A DNA stretch of 60,000 bases. Origin: Nematostella vectensis (taxonomy: Eukaryota; Cnidaria; Anthozoa; Actiniaria; Edwardsiidae). This document shows positions 22,733-33,439 of this stretch, piece by piece. The first letter of the stretch is position 1, and the number at the start of each line of letters is the position of its first letter. The notes under the pieces are model-generated. The model saw only the letters and a program-made list of their open reading frames with translations, ran no database searches and was not told the origin of the DNA. The position numbers were made by a program, and so were the translations under genes. The DNA is taken from the NCBI RefSeq assembly GCF_932526225.1, contig NC_064035.1:3907501-3967500 (forward strand), read 5' to 3'.

Positions 22733-25700
22733 ATGGCGGACTCTGCTGAGCGTCGTTTCGAAGCAGCAATCAACGTTGTGAAATCTATGCCTAAAAAAGG
22801 TCAGTCGAAGAGATTACTAGGAACTCTACGTCCTATTGATATGTTTTACATTTTAAGCCCTCCTAAATATTAGTATTTCTCTCGTTTTTAGGGGCGTACC
22901 AGCCGTCCTATGACACCATGTTGAAGGTTTGTTGATTGTTAAATTTGCTATCTTTGCAGTTTTATTATGCAGTAGCACATCAGCACAGTCTAAAGATAAA
23001 TTAACTTGATTTAACGCATCACCCTGAAATGTTTGTGATCTAGAACTGAAGGGGTCTCACGCTGTATTTTGTTGACAGTTCTATGGTTATTTCAAACAAG
23101 CCAAAGAAGGGGAATGCAGAGACACAAAGCCTGGGTTTTGGGATGTCATCAAAAAAGCAAAATGGTATTTGTTATTTCATGTGCTACTAATTAGAAAAAT
23201 CAACTAGAGTACATTATCATGCATAATCATAAGATAAAAAATGGTTTTGGGCCTCGCTTTCAATCCTAGTACTATATTTGTCAAGAGCAAATGTCTTTGT
23301 AAAATTTTGACTCTGAACGGCAACTGCCTTCTTTCTAGCTGTGGCCCCATCCATATATAAATGCACCTAGCAGTCTCGCCTAAAGTACAACTGAATTGAA
23401 GGTGTTAAAGCCGCATTGTCACCAGTTTACTTCCGGTCGATTACCTAACAATATCCAATGATTGGAAAACGCGAAAAATATTTCAAAATATTGAAAGCAG
23501 TGTGTCTTGGAAGTTTCTTTGAGGATGTGCTTGATAATTTAGAGCGGATGGCCTGTTAAATATCTCGGATTCTAATAGATTCTTTTTTTTTTTTTTTACG
23601 GTTGAGGTTTCCGTCGGACCTCCGGAAATAAACTGGTGACAATGTGGCTTTAAGTTGCACCTTCTTGATTGACATGTATCCATATAGGGAGGCGTGGTCA
23701 GCACTTGGAGACTTACCTAAGCAAGATGCTATGGAATGCTATGTCAATGAAGTGAAAAAGGTCAGAATGTTCACATTCAGGGTATTGAGGCTGTGTCAAC
23801 CTCTTTGCAAAATGAGGAGCTTGGCTTAACCTGGATATATGTTTGCACATGTAACTTGGGATGTGTTTCCTTAAAGTCTCTTAGTTTATTCACCACCAAA
23901 AGCATATAGCTAGCAACAAATTTTGAAGCCTGCAACACAAAAATACAGGTTTTTCAGGTTCTCGTAAGTTTCTCAAGTATACATGTTGGACGCAACATGC
24001 ATGTATAATGACCATGGACCAATGCATTCCTAATTACTCTGATCTGGCTCATGACCTGTTTCTACAGAAAAATCACTATGTGAACAATTAGTCTCCCAAT
24101 ATGAAATATGTTTTACTTATTCTACTTTACTTTATTTGATAATTTTTTTGCAAAAAATAACTCTTGCTCCATCTAAATTAAATGATTTTTTTGATAGGTA
24201 ATGGAAGAAATCCCAGAGAATGAAGAAATGGCAGACTTTAGTCTTGTTCTGAAAGAATTTTATGAAACTGTATATGAACCTGTGGGAGAGGATCCTCCAC
24301 CAATGCTAAGAATCTTTAAAAAAGATGACACTTTGATAAACTCTGGTGATTTCACAGCCAACTCAATAAATGATCAAGAGCAAGGCAATATGGAAGGTGA
24401 TGAATCAATACCAAATGGACTACAGCTTATCTCAGATAAGCATTCAAATGAACAACATCTGATATCAGGGCTGGTTAATGGGAACAGAGACAAACTGTCC
24501 AATGTTGATGGTATTTCTGTTCCTATGAAAGCCATTGGTACCAATCATGAATATACAACCACTGATACCTCTGACAGGGGTGCTCTGAATGAGGAGGAAA
24601 CATCAGATGGAGCTGATTGTCAAATTGTACCAGCAACTGATATATCAGTGGAGGAGCCCCAACCTTTGTACATATTTGAAATTGGATCTAAGGGAAGACC
24701 AACTGAGAGCAATGACAGTGGATTTCAAAGTGACCAACATGGAAGAGAAATTGCCACCAATGGTACAGTATCAAATGATTGATTGGTTTCAACCCAATGG
24801 TGTAGCGCATTTTGTGTAGCACAATATTTCTTTATTAAGTCAAATTTTTAACAGAATATCATCGTCTTTACCTGTAGCCTACTTGTAGACTTTGATAGTT
24901 TTTCTGGCACGAAAACCCCGAAAACACGAAGTTTGCATACCATGGCCGCCATCTTGGATAACACGATCCGCAGGGGGAGGGGGAGAAAAATGTGCGGCGT
25001 AGGGGGAGGGGGAGAAAAGAATGCCTACAGGATGTCTAGCCTTTTCCGTTCAGAGATTTCAAACTTTGTCTGTATACGGATGAAGCGATCTGATTGGCTT
25101 ATGCCATCACTCATCACTCCATAGCTTTATCACATTCACACTTTCAGTGCTGATTATATGTAGCGATAACCGAGGAAGCGACCGGAAAAGCTCTAAACAT
25201 TCTTCGTTCGAAAGGCAAATTCGTTATTTTAAGACGAGCATAAGGCAGCTTTGAAAGCCTTGTTAGAAGACAAAGATGTGATGGCTGTGTTCCCAAAAGG
25301 GTTCTGTAAAAGCATGATTTTTACCGTTTCTGAGATTGCCTCTCGAGAGAAACATCACAAAAACTCTTCCGTTTTAAGTAATATGCTCACTAAGAGCATA
25401 ATCAACTGCTGCAGCAGACTAGTGGTATTCTTGAAGATTTAGGAACCGCCGGCGTTTATCTACTGTTTGGCTACGGTTCATTATTTCTATTCTTGTTTGT
25501 GAATGCGACTTTTAATTCGAAATTAAAATGTATGTGTTCTTCTAATAATCCTTCCGCGTGGCTTGCAGACCCGCTCCGTTAAGTTTGTTGCACAAAGCAC
25601 AGAAACCCAAATTCCTCACCAACTCCCGGCGAGGGATTTCTTGTCGTAATATTCTTGTGTTCTTGCAGACTCTGTATAAGTTTTCCCACGATGGCCTACC

Positions 25701-28610
25701 AAAGGTCTGTATTTAATTGAAAATTTAAACAGGCAAAGCCCACAACAGTCGTTTGCAAGTAATTCATCATTCTTAGGTGCTATTTTTACGTTTTAGGGGA
25801 GATTAGCTACATCTTGCATTATTTAGAGTGGTTTTCAAAAACCAGTGAAATACTATTTAGTTTATTAAGTACTTATACACTGTGATGTCTTTGTTCTCTG
25901 TTTTTCTGCTTTGAGTATTAGACTTTAACAATTACATTTTGTTGCACAGGATTTTGAAAACATCTACTACCTTTGTGCAGCGCTAAGATTTTAGCTCTAT
26001 CTACATGGGTTTGTTTTGAATTCGAGAATCAAATCTGATAACCGACAACAATTATGTGACATGTTATTTAGCTGTCAACTTTCTGTCACGTGTTATATTA
26101 GGGGCGTTGAACGAAAAAGGCGAGACATCCTGTAGGCGTTCTTTTCCCCCTCCCCGCACTTTTTTTCTCCCCCTCCCCCTGCGAAGCGCGTTACCCAAGA
26201 TGGCGGCCATGGGGTTTTCGTGGCGGAAAAACTATCAAAGCCTACAAGTAGGATACTTTTCTGTGTGTGTGTGTTGTGTTTGCAAAAAAAAAAAAAAAAA
26301 AAAAAAAAAAACAAACACCAAAGTGCAAGTTATCTACTTTTGGGAAAACCAGGCATGTAACAGTTAATTGAAAATTGTAGTAACCATGACAAATCATAGT
26401 GTATTGTTTTCTACCAGAGACAGTTCCAGAACTGAAGCCACAAAGGTCTGATGTTGCACTTTATGACTATCAAGGTGTGATTACAAGCGATGAAAGTGAT
26501 GAAGAATTCTGTGACTCCCTAGATCCAGAGCATCTGAGCAACCTTCAGAATGGTCACTCTGATGTTGGTGTAACCAACATCACAGAAATAAAAGAATTGG
26601 ATTCGTCAAATGGTTCATCAGCCCTCTCATCTAACTCCCCATTGACTGATTCAGAGGATTCTAGATTTGACATTCCGGTCACTGCAACAGCTAGTCTACT
26701 AACAAGTACTCCATTTACTACTAAGCATGCAGCTCATGTAACTTTTGCAGACCAAGTTGGGTTTAATGAAGATAACCTTACAGAGAAAGAAATGATGAGA
26801 AATGGTTACCCAGTTACAAGGCAAGATTTAAAAAACAATGGGAACGTTGTTCATAATGTAAATGGGATGCTAAAGGCAACTGGAGGTATACCTAAACAGA
26901 GGGGTGGAGGAACCAGTCCTTCTAGACAGTTCAACAAACAAGCTGACAACCAACAACAACAACAACAACAGGGACAGCAGTCCAAGGCCGTCAGGAATCC
27001 AGGTATGGGAAGCTTTTGATTAGTTCAATATAAGGGTGCTATATTTAAGTGAGCAGCCAAAGAATTTGGGCTTTTACTGTAGATTACTTTAATTCAATGG
27101 TATAGGAAGGCATTTCGTGAATGAGAGTATGCGAGTAAGTAAAGTATAGATGTAAAGTATAGTATGTAAATATACTATGTGAATTCAATATGTATAGAAA
27201 AGCATGTTGTAAATGAGAGTATTACATACATACTTTTCACCCTCCCATGCTAGTACGATGTAAAGTATAGTATGTAGAAGTATTATGTGAATTTCATGGT
27301 ATAGAAAAACATGTCATAAATATATTACACACTTTTCACCCACCCACCTTAGTATATATAATATTAATGTGAACTTTAATGCCATTTTATTATTACTTTC
27401 CAAGGAGCTGTGGCAAAAGGGGGAAAGCCAAATCTCCAAAGGTTAAAAGACTACAGTGACAGCGACAGTGATGATGATGAGAAGAACGAGAGCATGACAT
27501 CATCTGTTGACAGAGATGAAATCAATGAGAGAATACTAGCTGCCCTAGAAGGCCTCCAAAGGGACATGCAGCATGTTCTCAGGCAATTACAAGATATGGA
27601 GCACCGTACATCTAACACAAATGTAAGGCTTTTGATTAACTATGGCTGTTGTCTGATAAAAGGATTCAGTTTCACTGTCTTGCTTGCTCACTCACTGTTT
27701 GATTCATAATAGAAGATAAACAAAAATGCAATGAAAAATATAACTTTAAATATCTCAAAATCTGACATTCAGATTTTTTTAAAACTTCAAATATGTAGAG
27801 GCAAACGTTATAAGTTTTGTCCAAGGGGTATGGCTTTAAAATAATTTTCTTCAAATAGTATGTATTTGCAAAAATCTAAAAGCACATCACCCTTTGTTTC
27901 GTCGCTATGGTAAATCAAACAACAACAGCTCATATATTTTCCAAAAATTCAATCCTTACTTGATAAATGGACTTAATTTTAAATTCCAAGCTCTGCGCAA
28001 ACAGAAACTGTAGCCCTTTAAACATGAGCGGTATATCAACTAGAAAACTGCAGGGAGCTTCCTTAAATGGTAATTATTTTCTCTTTAGGACACATCTTTA
28101 ATTAACAGAGCCCAGCAGTGGTGGAAGCAGTACATCCCGTCCAAAACAGTATTGTTTCTGGTATTGTGGCCATTCGTTATCAACATCTTATTTCATTACT
28201 ACAGAAAGCGGAGGGTAAGTTAACCTTTCTATTTGAATCAGCTAAGTACTGCAAACAAGCATTTCAACTTTTGCCAGTTTTTGCCAGTGCCATAATGAAT
28301 AGATTTTTCCCAGTTGCTTCACTCATCTGTTCCCCCTTCTTTATTATCATTTGTTTCTATTTGTAATGTGAAAGGAGAACCAAAATGCAGTATTAACCCC
28401 TGAATGAGACTCTTTCTAATGAAAATAAGGTTTCATCTTACACATACCGTGCCCTAGTGCCCTAGTGCAGTATGGCTGTGTCATCAGCTTTCTCAATAAA
28501 TCTGTTCCTTCCATCCGTAGATACGGCACAGCTCAACGTGCCCCTCTGAATCTGCTAATGAAAACGTTTTTTTTCTTTTCTTTTGTTTTCAGATTCTAAA
28601 GAAAACCTGA
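22733..28610 (+). CDS. ACBD5: Acyl-CoA-binding domain-containing protein 5 (ACBD5), tail-anchored peroxisomal protein
   Basis: Binds long-chain acyl-CoA and, in animals, tethers peroxisomes to ER through VAP proteins (family knowledge). Exons: 22733-22799, 22892-22926, 23079-23164, 23688-23760, 24198-24762, 26418-27002, 27405-27622, 28089-28214, 28593-28610; 590 aa (human about 534), all phases agree. The ACB domain spans residues 8-92 with YGYFKQA, KPGFWD, KWEAW and CYVNEV. A long low-complexity acidic/Ser linker follows, with EFCDSLD (residues 305-311), an FFAT-like VAP-binding motif after an acidic stretch. A Gln run, a coiled coil (INERILAALEGLQRDMQ) and one C-terminal membrane segment (TVLFLVLWPFVINILFHYY) come next, ending in basic RKRRILKKT, the peroxisomal tail-anchor pattern. 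ACBD4 is a vertebrate relative; one gene is expected in invertebrates. Confidence 0.95.
23409..23649. mobile_element. TTAA-flanked MITE (piggyBac-like target site) in an ACBD5 intron
   Basis: A 241-bp element. Left end agccgcattgtcaccagttt; right end, reverse-complemented, agccacattgtcaccagttt; about 30 bp of inverted match. It is flanked on both sides by TTAA (23405-23408 and 23650-23653), the target site of piggyBac-type transposons. No coding capacity. A 15-base T run lies inside. Confidence 0.85.
24878..26252. mobile_element. Foldback-type DNA element with terminal inverted repeats of about 150-170 bp, in an ACBD5 intron
   Basis: The left arm runs from cctacttgtagactttgata through catggccgccatcttgg and cagggggagggggagaaaa to cctacaggatgtct near 25040. 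The right arm, 26252 back to about 26105, repeats these in inverted order with small changes. It occupies most of the intron between exons 24198-24762 and 26418-27002. The roughly 1 kb interior has no recognisable transposase. I could not find a clean target-site duplication, so the family is unassigned (long arms suggest a Mutator-like or foldback element). Confidence 0.8.
26286..26312 (+). repeat. Poly-A run next to the foldback element
   Basis: A run of about 27 A directly after a short GT repeat, just outside the right arm of the foldback element in the ACBD5 intron. Confidence 0.85.
27110..27350 (+). repeat. Short tandem duplication in an ACBD5 intron, about 115-bp unit
   Basis: gatgtaaagtatagtatgta and the following tat-rich and cacttttcaccc segments occur twice (about 27150 and 27260), with a partial earlier copy. 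Confidence 0.65.
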
Positions 28611-28657
28611 AATAATCAGAAGAATCATAATAATATTTGATACTGTTTTAAAGTATT

Positions 28658-28663
28658 TTTATT
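28658..28663 (-). promoter_or_regulatory. AATAAA on the minus strand, possible signal for the SPO16 long transcript
   Basis: tttatt on +. It lies about 200 bases past the stop of the candidate last SPO16 exon (28868-28870) and only about 50 bases past the ACBD5 stop on the opposite strand. Confidence 0.4.
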
Positions 28664-28857
28664 GTCCATATAACAACATTGAAAGGTCAAACCTTTATCA
28701 AGTTTAGACAATTAGAATTAATGTTTTTAAAAAACATGAAAACATATTCAAAATTTACACATGCATTATTCTTTATGTAAAGTAATGCACTGACAATATA
28801 TCCATAGCAGTTGTCTTCATATTTTTTATGAATATTTTCCATTTAAATCACAAATTT

Positions 28858-28863
28858 AATAAA
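28858..28863 (+). promoter_or_regulatory. AATAAA polyadenylation signal candidate for ACBD5
   Basis: First plain AATAAA after the ACBD5 stop at 28608-28610, about 250 bases downstream, which would give a short 3' UTR. Confidence 0.5.
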
Positions 28864-28867
28864 CATA

Positions 28868-29052
28868 TTAAGCAGATGTGAGTGATTTGTTTTTCTCAAA
28901 AAAGTGTTTGATTCTTTGGGCTATATTTTGGTCCAAGGTGCAACCTATAATATCTTCTTCACACGCTGTTGCAATGTTTGCAATGGACTTGCAGCCTTGC
29001 TGGAGGACAAAGCACTGTAAAGGATTGTCAAGAGAAATCTTATGTTTGTCAA
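28868..29052 (-). CDS. Orphan minus-strand exon encoding a helix-hairpin-helix end, possible last exon of SPO16
   Basis: A good acceptor (gtttttctcag on minus) is followed by 61 open codons and TAA. The product (LDNPLQCFVLQQGCKSIANI, then ACEEDIIGCTLDQNIAQRIK and HFFE) resembles the second helix-hairpin-helix of the ERCC1/XPF/FAAP24 superfamily. It lies on the same strand as SPO16, 3.1 kb downstream. Joining a donor at 32221 (exon end 32222, phase 1) to this exon keeps frame and gives 232 aa with two HhH halves, but that donor (GG|GTCTAA) is weak. It could instead belong to an unseen gene. Confidence 0.55.
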
Positions 29053-29589
29053 CTGAGAAAAACAGGTTTTACATTCAAATGACAAAAACATTGTCCCAAA
29101 CACGAAACATGTTGGCCATTTTTCTCGTTTTTCCTCAAAAAAGATTTAAATAATAAATAAGAGACCAAAAAAATAGGGGTGAGCTAACTAGAAAATGAAA
29201 ATAAAAATCATTTAATGATACAGGAAATTGACGATAAGTTGGAGGATAGCGACTTGATTCACGCTAGGTTTTTTTTTTTACTTTGCCTAGAATGTTTTTA
29301 CTCTTGCTCTTAAAAAAGGTGAGACTGTGCTCGGTACTTCACTTTATTCCTTTAGGATTCCTTTATCTTATGATCAGTCTGAATGTCTTCTTCACTAACC
29401 AACACTCATGATTGTAAACTGCGTGGAGCAGTCCGTATGTTCACACTGACGAGTAGTGCACTTTACAAATGCTACTGACGGAGATAGGCGCGATATCGAA
29501 CATTATCACTGATATCTGATATTGAGATTAGGATATCATTGTTTTCCTCTAATTATATGCTATTAGATAGTGGTAAGACCCCTTTCCTC

Positions 29590-30400
29590 TCCTTTCCTCA
29601 TCCCTCGATATTGTGATATTATCGGAGATTATCTTATTTAATCTACTAGATGTCTATTTAGATACCCTCTTTCCCTCTGCTGGACCCTCAATATTGTGAT
29701 ATTATCAGAGATTATCTTATCATCATCTACTAGATATGTCTATTTAGATACCTTCCTTCCATCTGCTGGACCCCTCGATATTGTGATACTATCGGAGATT
29801 ATCTTATTAGAATCTACTAGATATCTATTTAGATACCCTCTTTTCTTCTGCCGGACCCCTCGATATTGTAATATTATCGGATATTATCTTATTAGAATCT
29901 ACTAGATGTCTATTTAGATCCTTTCCTTCCATCTGCTCTACCCCTCGATATTGTGATATTATTGTGATATTATCGGAGATTATCTTATTAGAATGTACTA
30001 GATGTCTATTTAGATCCTCTTCTTTCTTCTGCTCTACCCCTCGATATTGTGATATTATCGGAGATTATCTTATTAGAATGTACTAGATGTCTATTTTAAT
30101 CCTCTCCTTCCATCTGCTCTACCCCTCGATATTGTGATATTATCGGAGATTATCTTTTTAGAATCTACTAGATGTCTATTTGGATCCTCTCCTTCCATCT
30201 GCTCTACCCCTCGATATTGTGATATTATCGGAGATTATCTTATTAGAATCTATTAGATGTCTATTTTAATCCTCTCCTTCCATCTGCTCTACCCCTCGAT
30301 ATTGTGATATTATCTGATATTATCTTATTAGAATCTACTAGATATCTATAGAGATTCCTTTGTCCTCTCTGCTGGACCCCTCGATATTATCGGATATTCG
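29590..30400 (+). repeat. AT-rich minisatellite, about 85-bp unit, about ten copies
   Basis: The unit includes cctcgatattgtgatattat, cggagattatcttattagaa, tctactagatgtctatttag and ccttccatctgctctacc segments. The flank to about 30,720 has related gatatatatcag palindromes. It sits between the orphan exon and the SPO16 body, and so possibly inside a SPO16 intron. Confidence 0.9.
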
Positions 30401-30479
30401 ACTACAAAATCAATGTGACTGTCACGTTTGTAGAACGAGTATATATGTGATATTTATGATATTATCGAGCCATGGGATG

Positions 30480-32159
30480 CAATAATCAAGGTTCAACTCA
30501 GCAGTTCTAAAGTTATAGTACCTGATATATATCAGTAATTAGATGGACTATCTATGTGTAAATCTTGTGCAATAATCTAGGTTCAACATGGCAGTTCTAA
30601 GGGTATAAGATCTGATATATATCAGAAATTAGATTTGTGAGCTTTGTTATAATATCGACTAAATATCTGATACTAGAACCCTGTGAAAAAATATCTGATT
30701 CATATCCGATTTTAGATCAGTGATAAATATCGTATAAATATCAAAGTGCCAGAAAAGTTCGATATCGCGCCTTTATGGTGGACGGGGATGAGGAAAGAGG
30801 GGCAAGGAATATGGAATTGTAACTGGTAAACAATGAAGAAAAAAAAATTCGAGGACATGACCGGGAATCGAACCTCGTCCAGATCCGGTAAAATAAGAAA
30901 AATTAGACCATACTTCCAGACATGTGCTGAAACACCGTATGGCAGCATAAAGCTTTACGGCTAAGCTGCAGATTTCGGCCCCAGCACCGCTATCTAGCGA
31001 ACTGTACAACACAAAGGAACCTGAGGTACCCGCGCATTAATGGGGAGGCAATAACCAGGATCCCAGCCCTGTCTTAGTCGGTTACGCCACGCACAGTTCA
31101 CTGAGATATACAGTGAAAAATATCGGGGTCTTTTTCACGCTTGTGTCTCTTGGGAATAGGTGTGTTGCTATAGTAATGTAGTGATGCCGTCATCATGTGC
31201 AGCACACTACGACCTAGGTCTACATTGCTGCCTTTAGCCTTTGTTCTTCTTTGTCCATTCATGCACGTGCATATGACATTTTTTGTACACAGAACAACAA
31301 AAGCAAGCTACGATGTTTAACAATCTAGGATGTTTTGTTTCTTAGGTTTTTGAAAATACTGTAATTAAACCTCTCTTAAGCTACTTTCTAATTTTTGGAA
31401 GCATTTTCGGTTTTAGAGTTCATATTTTCCTTGGCACAGGCATCGGGTTAGGGGGTCTGAAACCTAAATATAGTCCAAGAATCATAAATCATGCGATTTG
31501 AAGTGTAGAGTCACACACGCTGTAACGACGCACAAAATATTACCAGATCTGAAATTCAATTCTGATTTCCTAAGAATCGCAAAACATGGTGCTTTAAAAA
31601 TATAAAATACACCCAAAATCTAGGGAAGACCTTTCACAATCAAGCATTCGTTTAACATACATTCTCGTTTTTCGGCCACGGCCAGTAAATATTCCTCGCT
31701 CAACATAGCTCCCCATTGGCATTGCTTATCCCTTTTCGGATATTTCATTAATACAGATATAACGCTTACTACGATATTCAATATGGATAAAAAGATAAAG
31801 ACAGGGGGCAACGAAGAATTCTAAAGGAAAAATGTGAAGTACCGATTACAAGCTCACTGTTTTATCCCGGGTACACACAAAAAAGACAAAATGCTTGCTC
31901 ACCCTTGCTTCTGGAAGCAAGAGTAAAAAAAACGCAACCCCGTCCCTATTCCAGGCAGCATATGGTTTTTTTTCAGGTTTTAGAAAAGTTACAATCGCAC
32001 CCCCACAAAAAGAGGGGAAGGGAGAAGGGGCCTAAAGCCCCATCTGCGCGACAACTGAAAAAATATAGAGAGCCAAATAGAAAAAAAATACAGTCACTGG
32101 ATAAACTTTCCTCAACATTTATGATAAAAACATGTTGGATTGTAATTCCCCTAGCATCC
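30480..32159. other. Sequence between the minisatellite and SPO16, no gene recognised
   Basis: AT-rich; small frames on minus (around 31620-31811 and 31973-32167) have no recognisable similarity. Confidence 0.4.
30845..31090 (-). mobile_element. Possible tRNA-derived SINE fragment
   Basis: The minus strand has GAGGTTCGATTCCCGGTC, a good Pol III B-box/T-arm, at about 30859-30876. No convincing A-box at proper spacing was found, so this is tentative. Confidence 0.3.
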
Positions 32160-33439
32160 TTAAGCAAAGCTATGAGAACTTATTGCCATGTTCAGGAAAA
32201 GGATATGGTGAGAATTTAGACCCAGATTTGAGAGGATGTCAAGTATAACACCATCGCTGACGGTTGCTGACTTCAACTTCTGCAGTCTTTCTTTAACAAC
32301 ACAGTTTAGTGGCTTGCATGTTATCTTTGCAATGTTCAGCATGCTTTCAGCACATTCTTTCGGACTACATGCTAGTAGGAATCCCAACTTTTCTTCAAGA
32401 AACCTACACGAAAGGAAAAAGTTTAGCAATCTTACAATAAAACAGACTAACATTTTGGCCTGTTGTTGACTTTTCAGAGGTTTGCCTTATGTCCGGTCCC
32501 ATTAGACGTTTTTTCTTTTAAGTTGTTGTTGTTTTTCTCATAGAAATTGGGCAATACATTCTTTTTGTTTTATAAGAATCTTTTTTATAAGAACGTCCAG
32601 CCTGAGAGTTCATGCTAAGAACATGCCAAGGCTCAGAGAGCAGCAAAACATTGCTTTGTTAGTCCGATGCGTTCTAAAATACTGAACCAAATGGTGTTCA
32701 TGAAAAAAAACTTTTAAATTCTACCTTAAAATGCTAAAAAAAGAACGACCAAGACTCAACTGAAAATTAGATGTTTTTATAGATAAAGAAAGAGTGTAGA
32801 TAATAAGAAAAATAAGTTAATGTAGGATATAATTGTAAACTACCGATTTTGCAACTCCAGTATGATGTGGTATTCTCGTTTCGACATCGAAGGATTCATA
32901 GCAAACACATAACAATGTCGATGTATTTGTCGTAGTTTCTTGATTCTGACATAACAAAGAAAAATAAAACAAATTAAGCATGCGGTAACGCTAGAAGAAC
33001 TGTAAGTTCTGCTCCAATCCTTACCGGTGTACTACCTCCTGATCCACGTTAGACTTGCCGTCAATTTGGGCTGTAATCTCATCGAGTCGGAGAAGAAAAA
33101 ACGCCACAGAAGACAAAGGAAAAATCACCACGTCTTTTCCGTTGCTTTTTGAAACTGCAAAACAAATTTTAAGGACCATTTTGATAGAACCATTTGGCTA
33201 TCAACACAGTAATGTTTGGGTTGAGTGTCTTTTTTTTTTCGTGTGCTCGGTAAACCAAACTTTGTTGATTTGACGTTTTGATTTGCAGAACAAACTCAAC
33301 AACAATTGTTTTTGTTATATCACTAGTTCTTACCCTTACCTCTAACTTTGTAGTTATGGCTTTGAAAAATACTCCTCAACTCGCTATCAGCTAACGAGTA
33401 ATTTATTATAATCGGCCATGAAGGTTCAGCCGCCGCCAT
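32160..33439 (-). CDS. SPO16: SPO16 homologue (C1orf146-like meiotic crossover protein)
   Basis: ERCC1-like partner of SHOC1/ZIP2 in the ZMM pathway that stabilises meiotic crossover intermediates on chromosome axes (family knowledge). Exons: 33439-33340, 33154-33025, 32945-32844, 32403-32160; 191 aa with matching phases (human about 180 aa). Recognisable blocks in human order: WPIIINYSLADSELRSIF and HNYKVR at the N-terminus, DVVIFPLSSVAFFLLRLDEI, then a core helix ending in ELQNRFLEE, LGFLLACSPKECAESMLNIA, and a C-terminal helix ending near LNS as in human. Its start codon is head-to-head with UBR3, 1.07 kb apart. The last exon may be used in two ways: read through to the stop at 32160, or spliced to 28868-29052. 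Confidence 0.88.

Noticed and set aside
24763-24782. Stop at 24780-24782 as the natural end of ACBD5
   Set aside because: A donor at 24763 joins in phase to exon 26418, which continues to the coiled coil and tail anchor expected of ACBD5.
31620-31811. Minus frame with SEEYLLAVAEKRECMLNE as an exon
   Set aside because: It reads plausibly, but no flanking splice sites or family resemblance could be supported.
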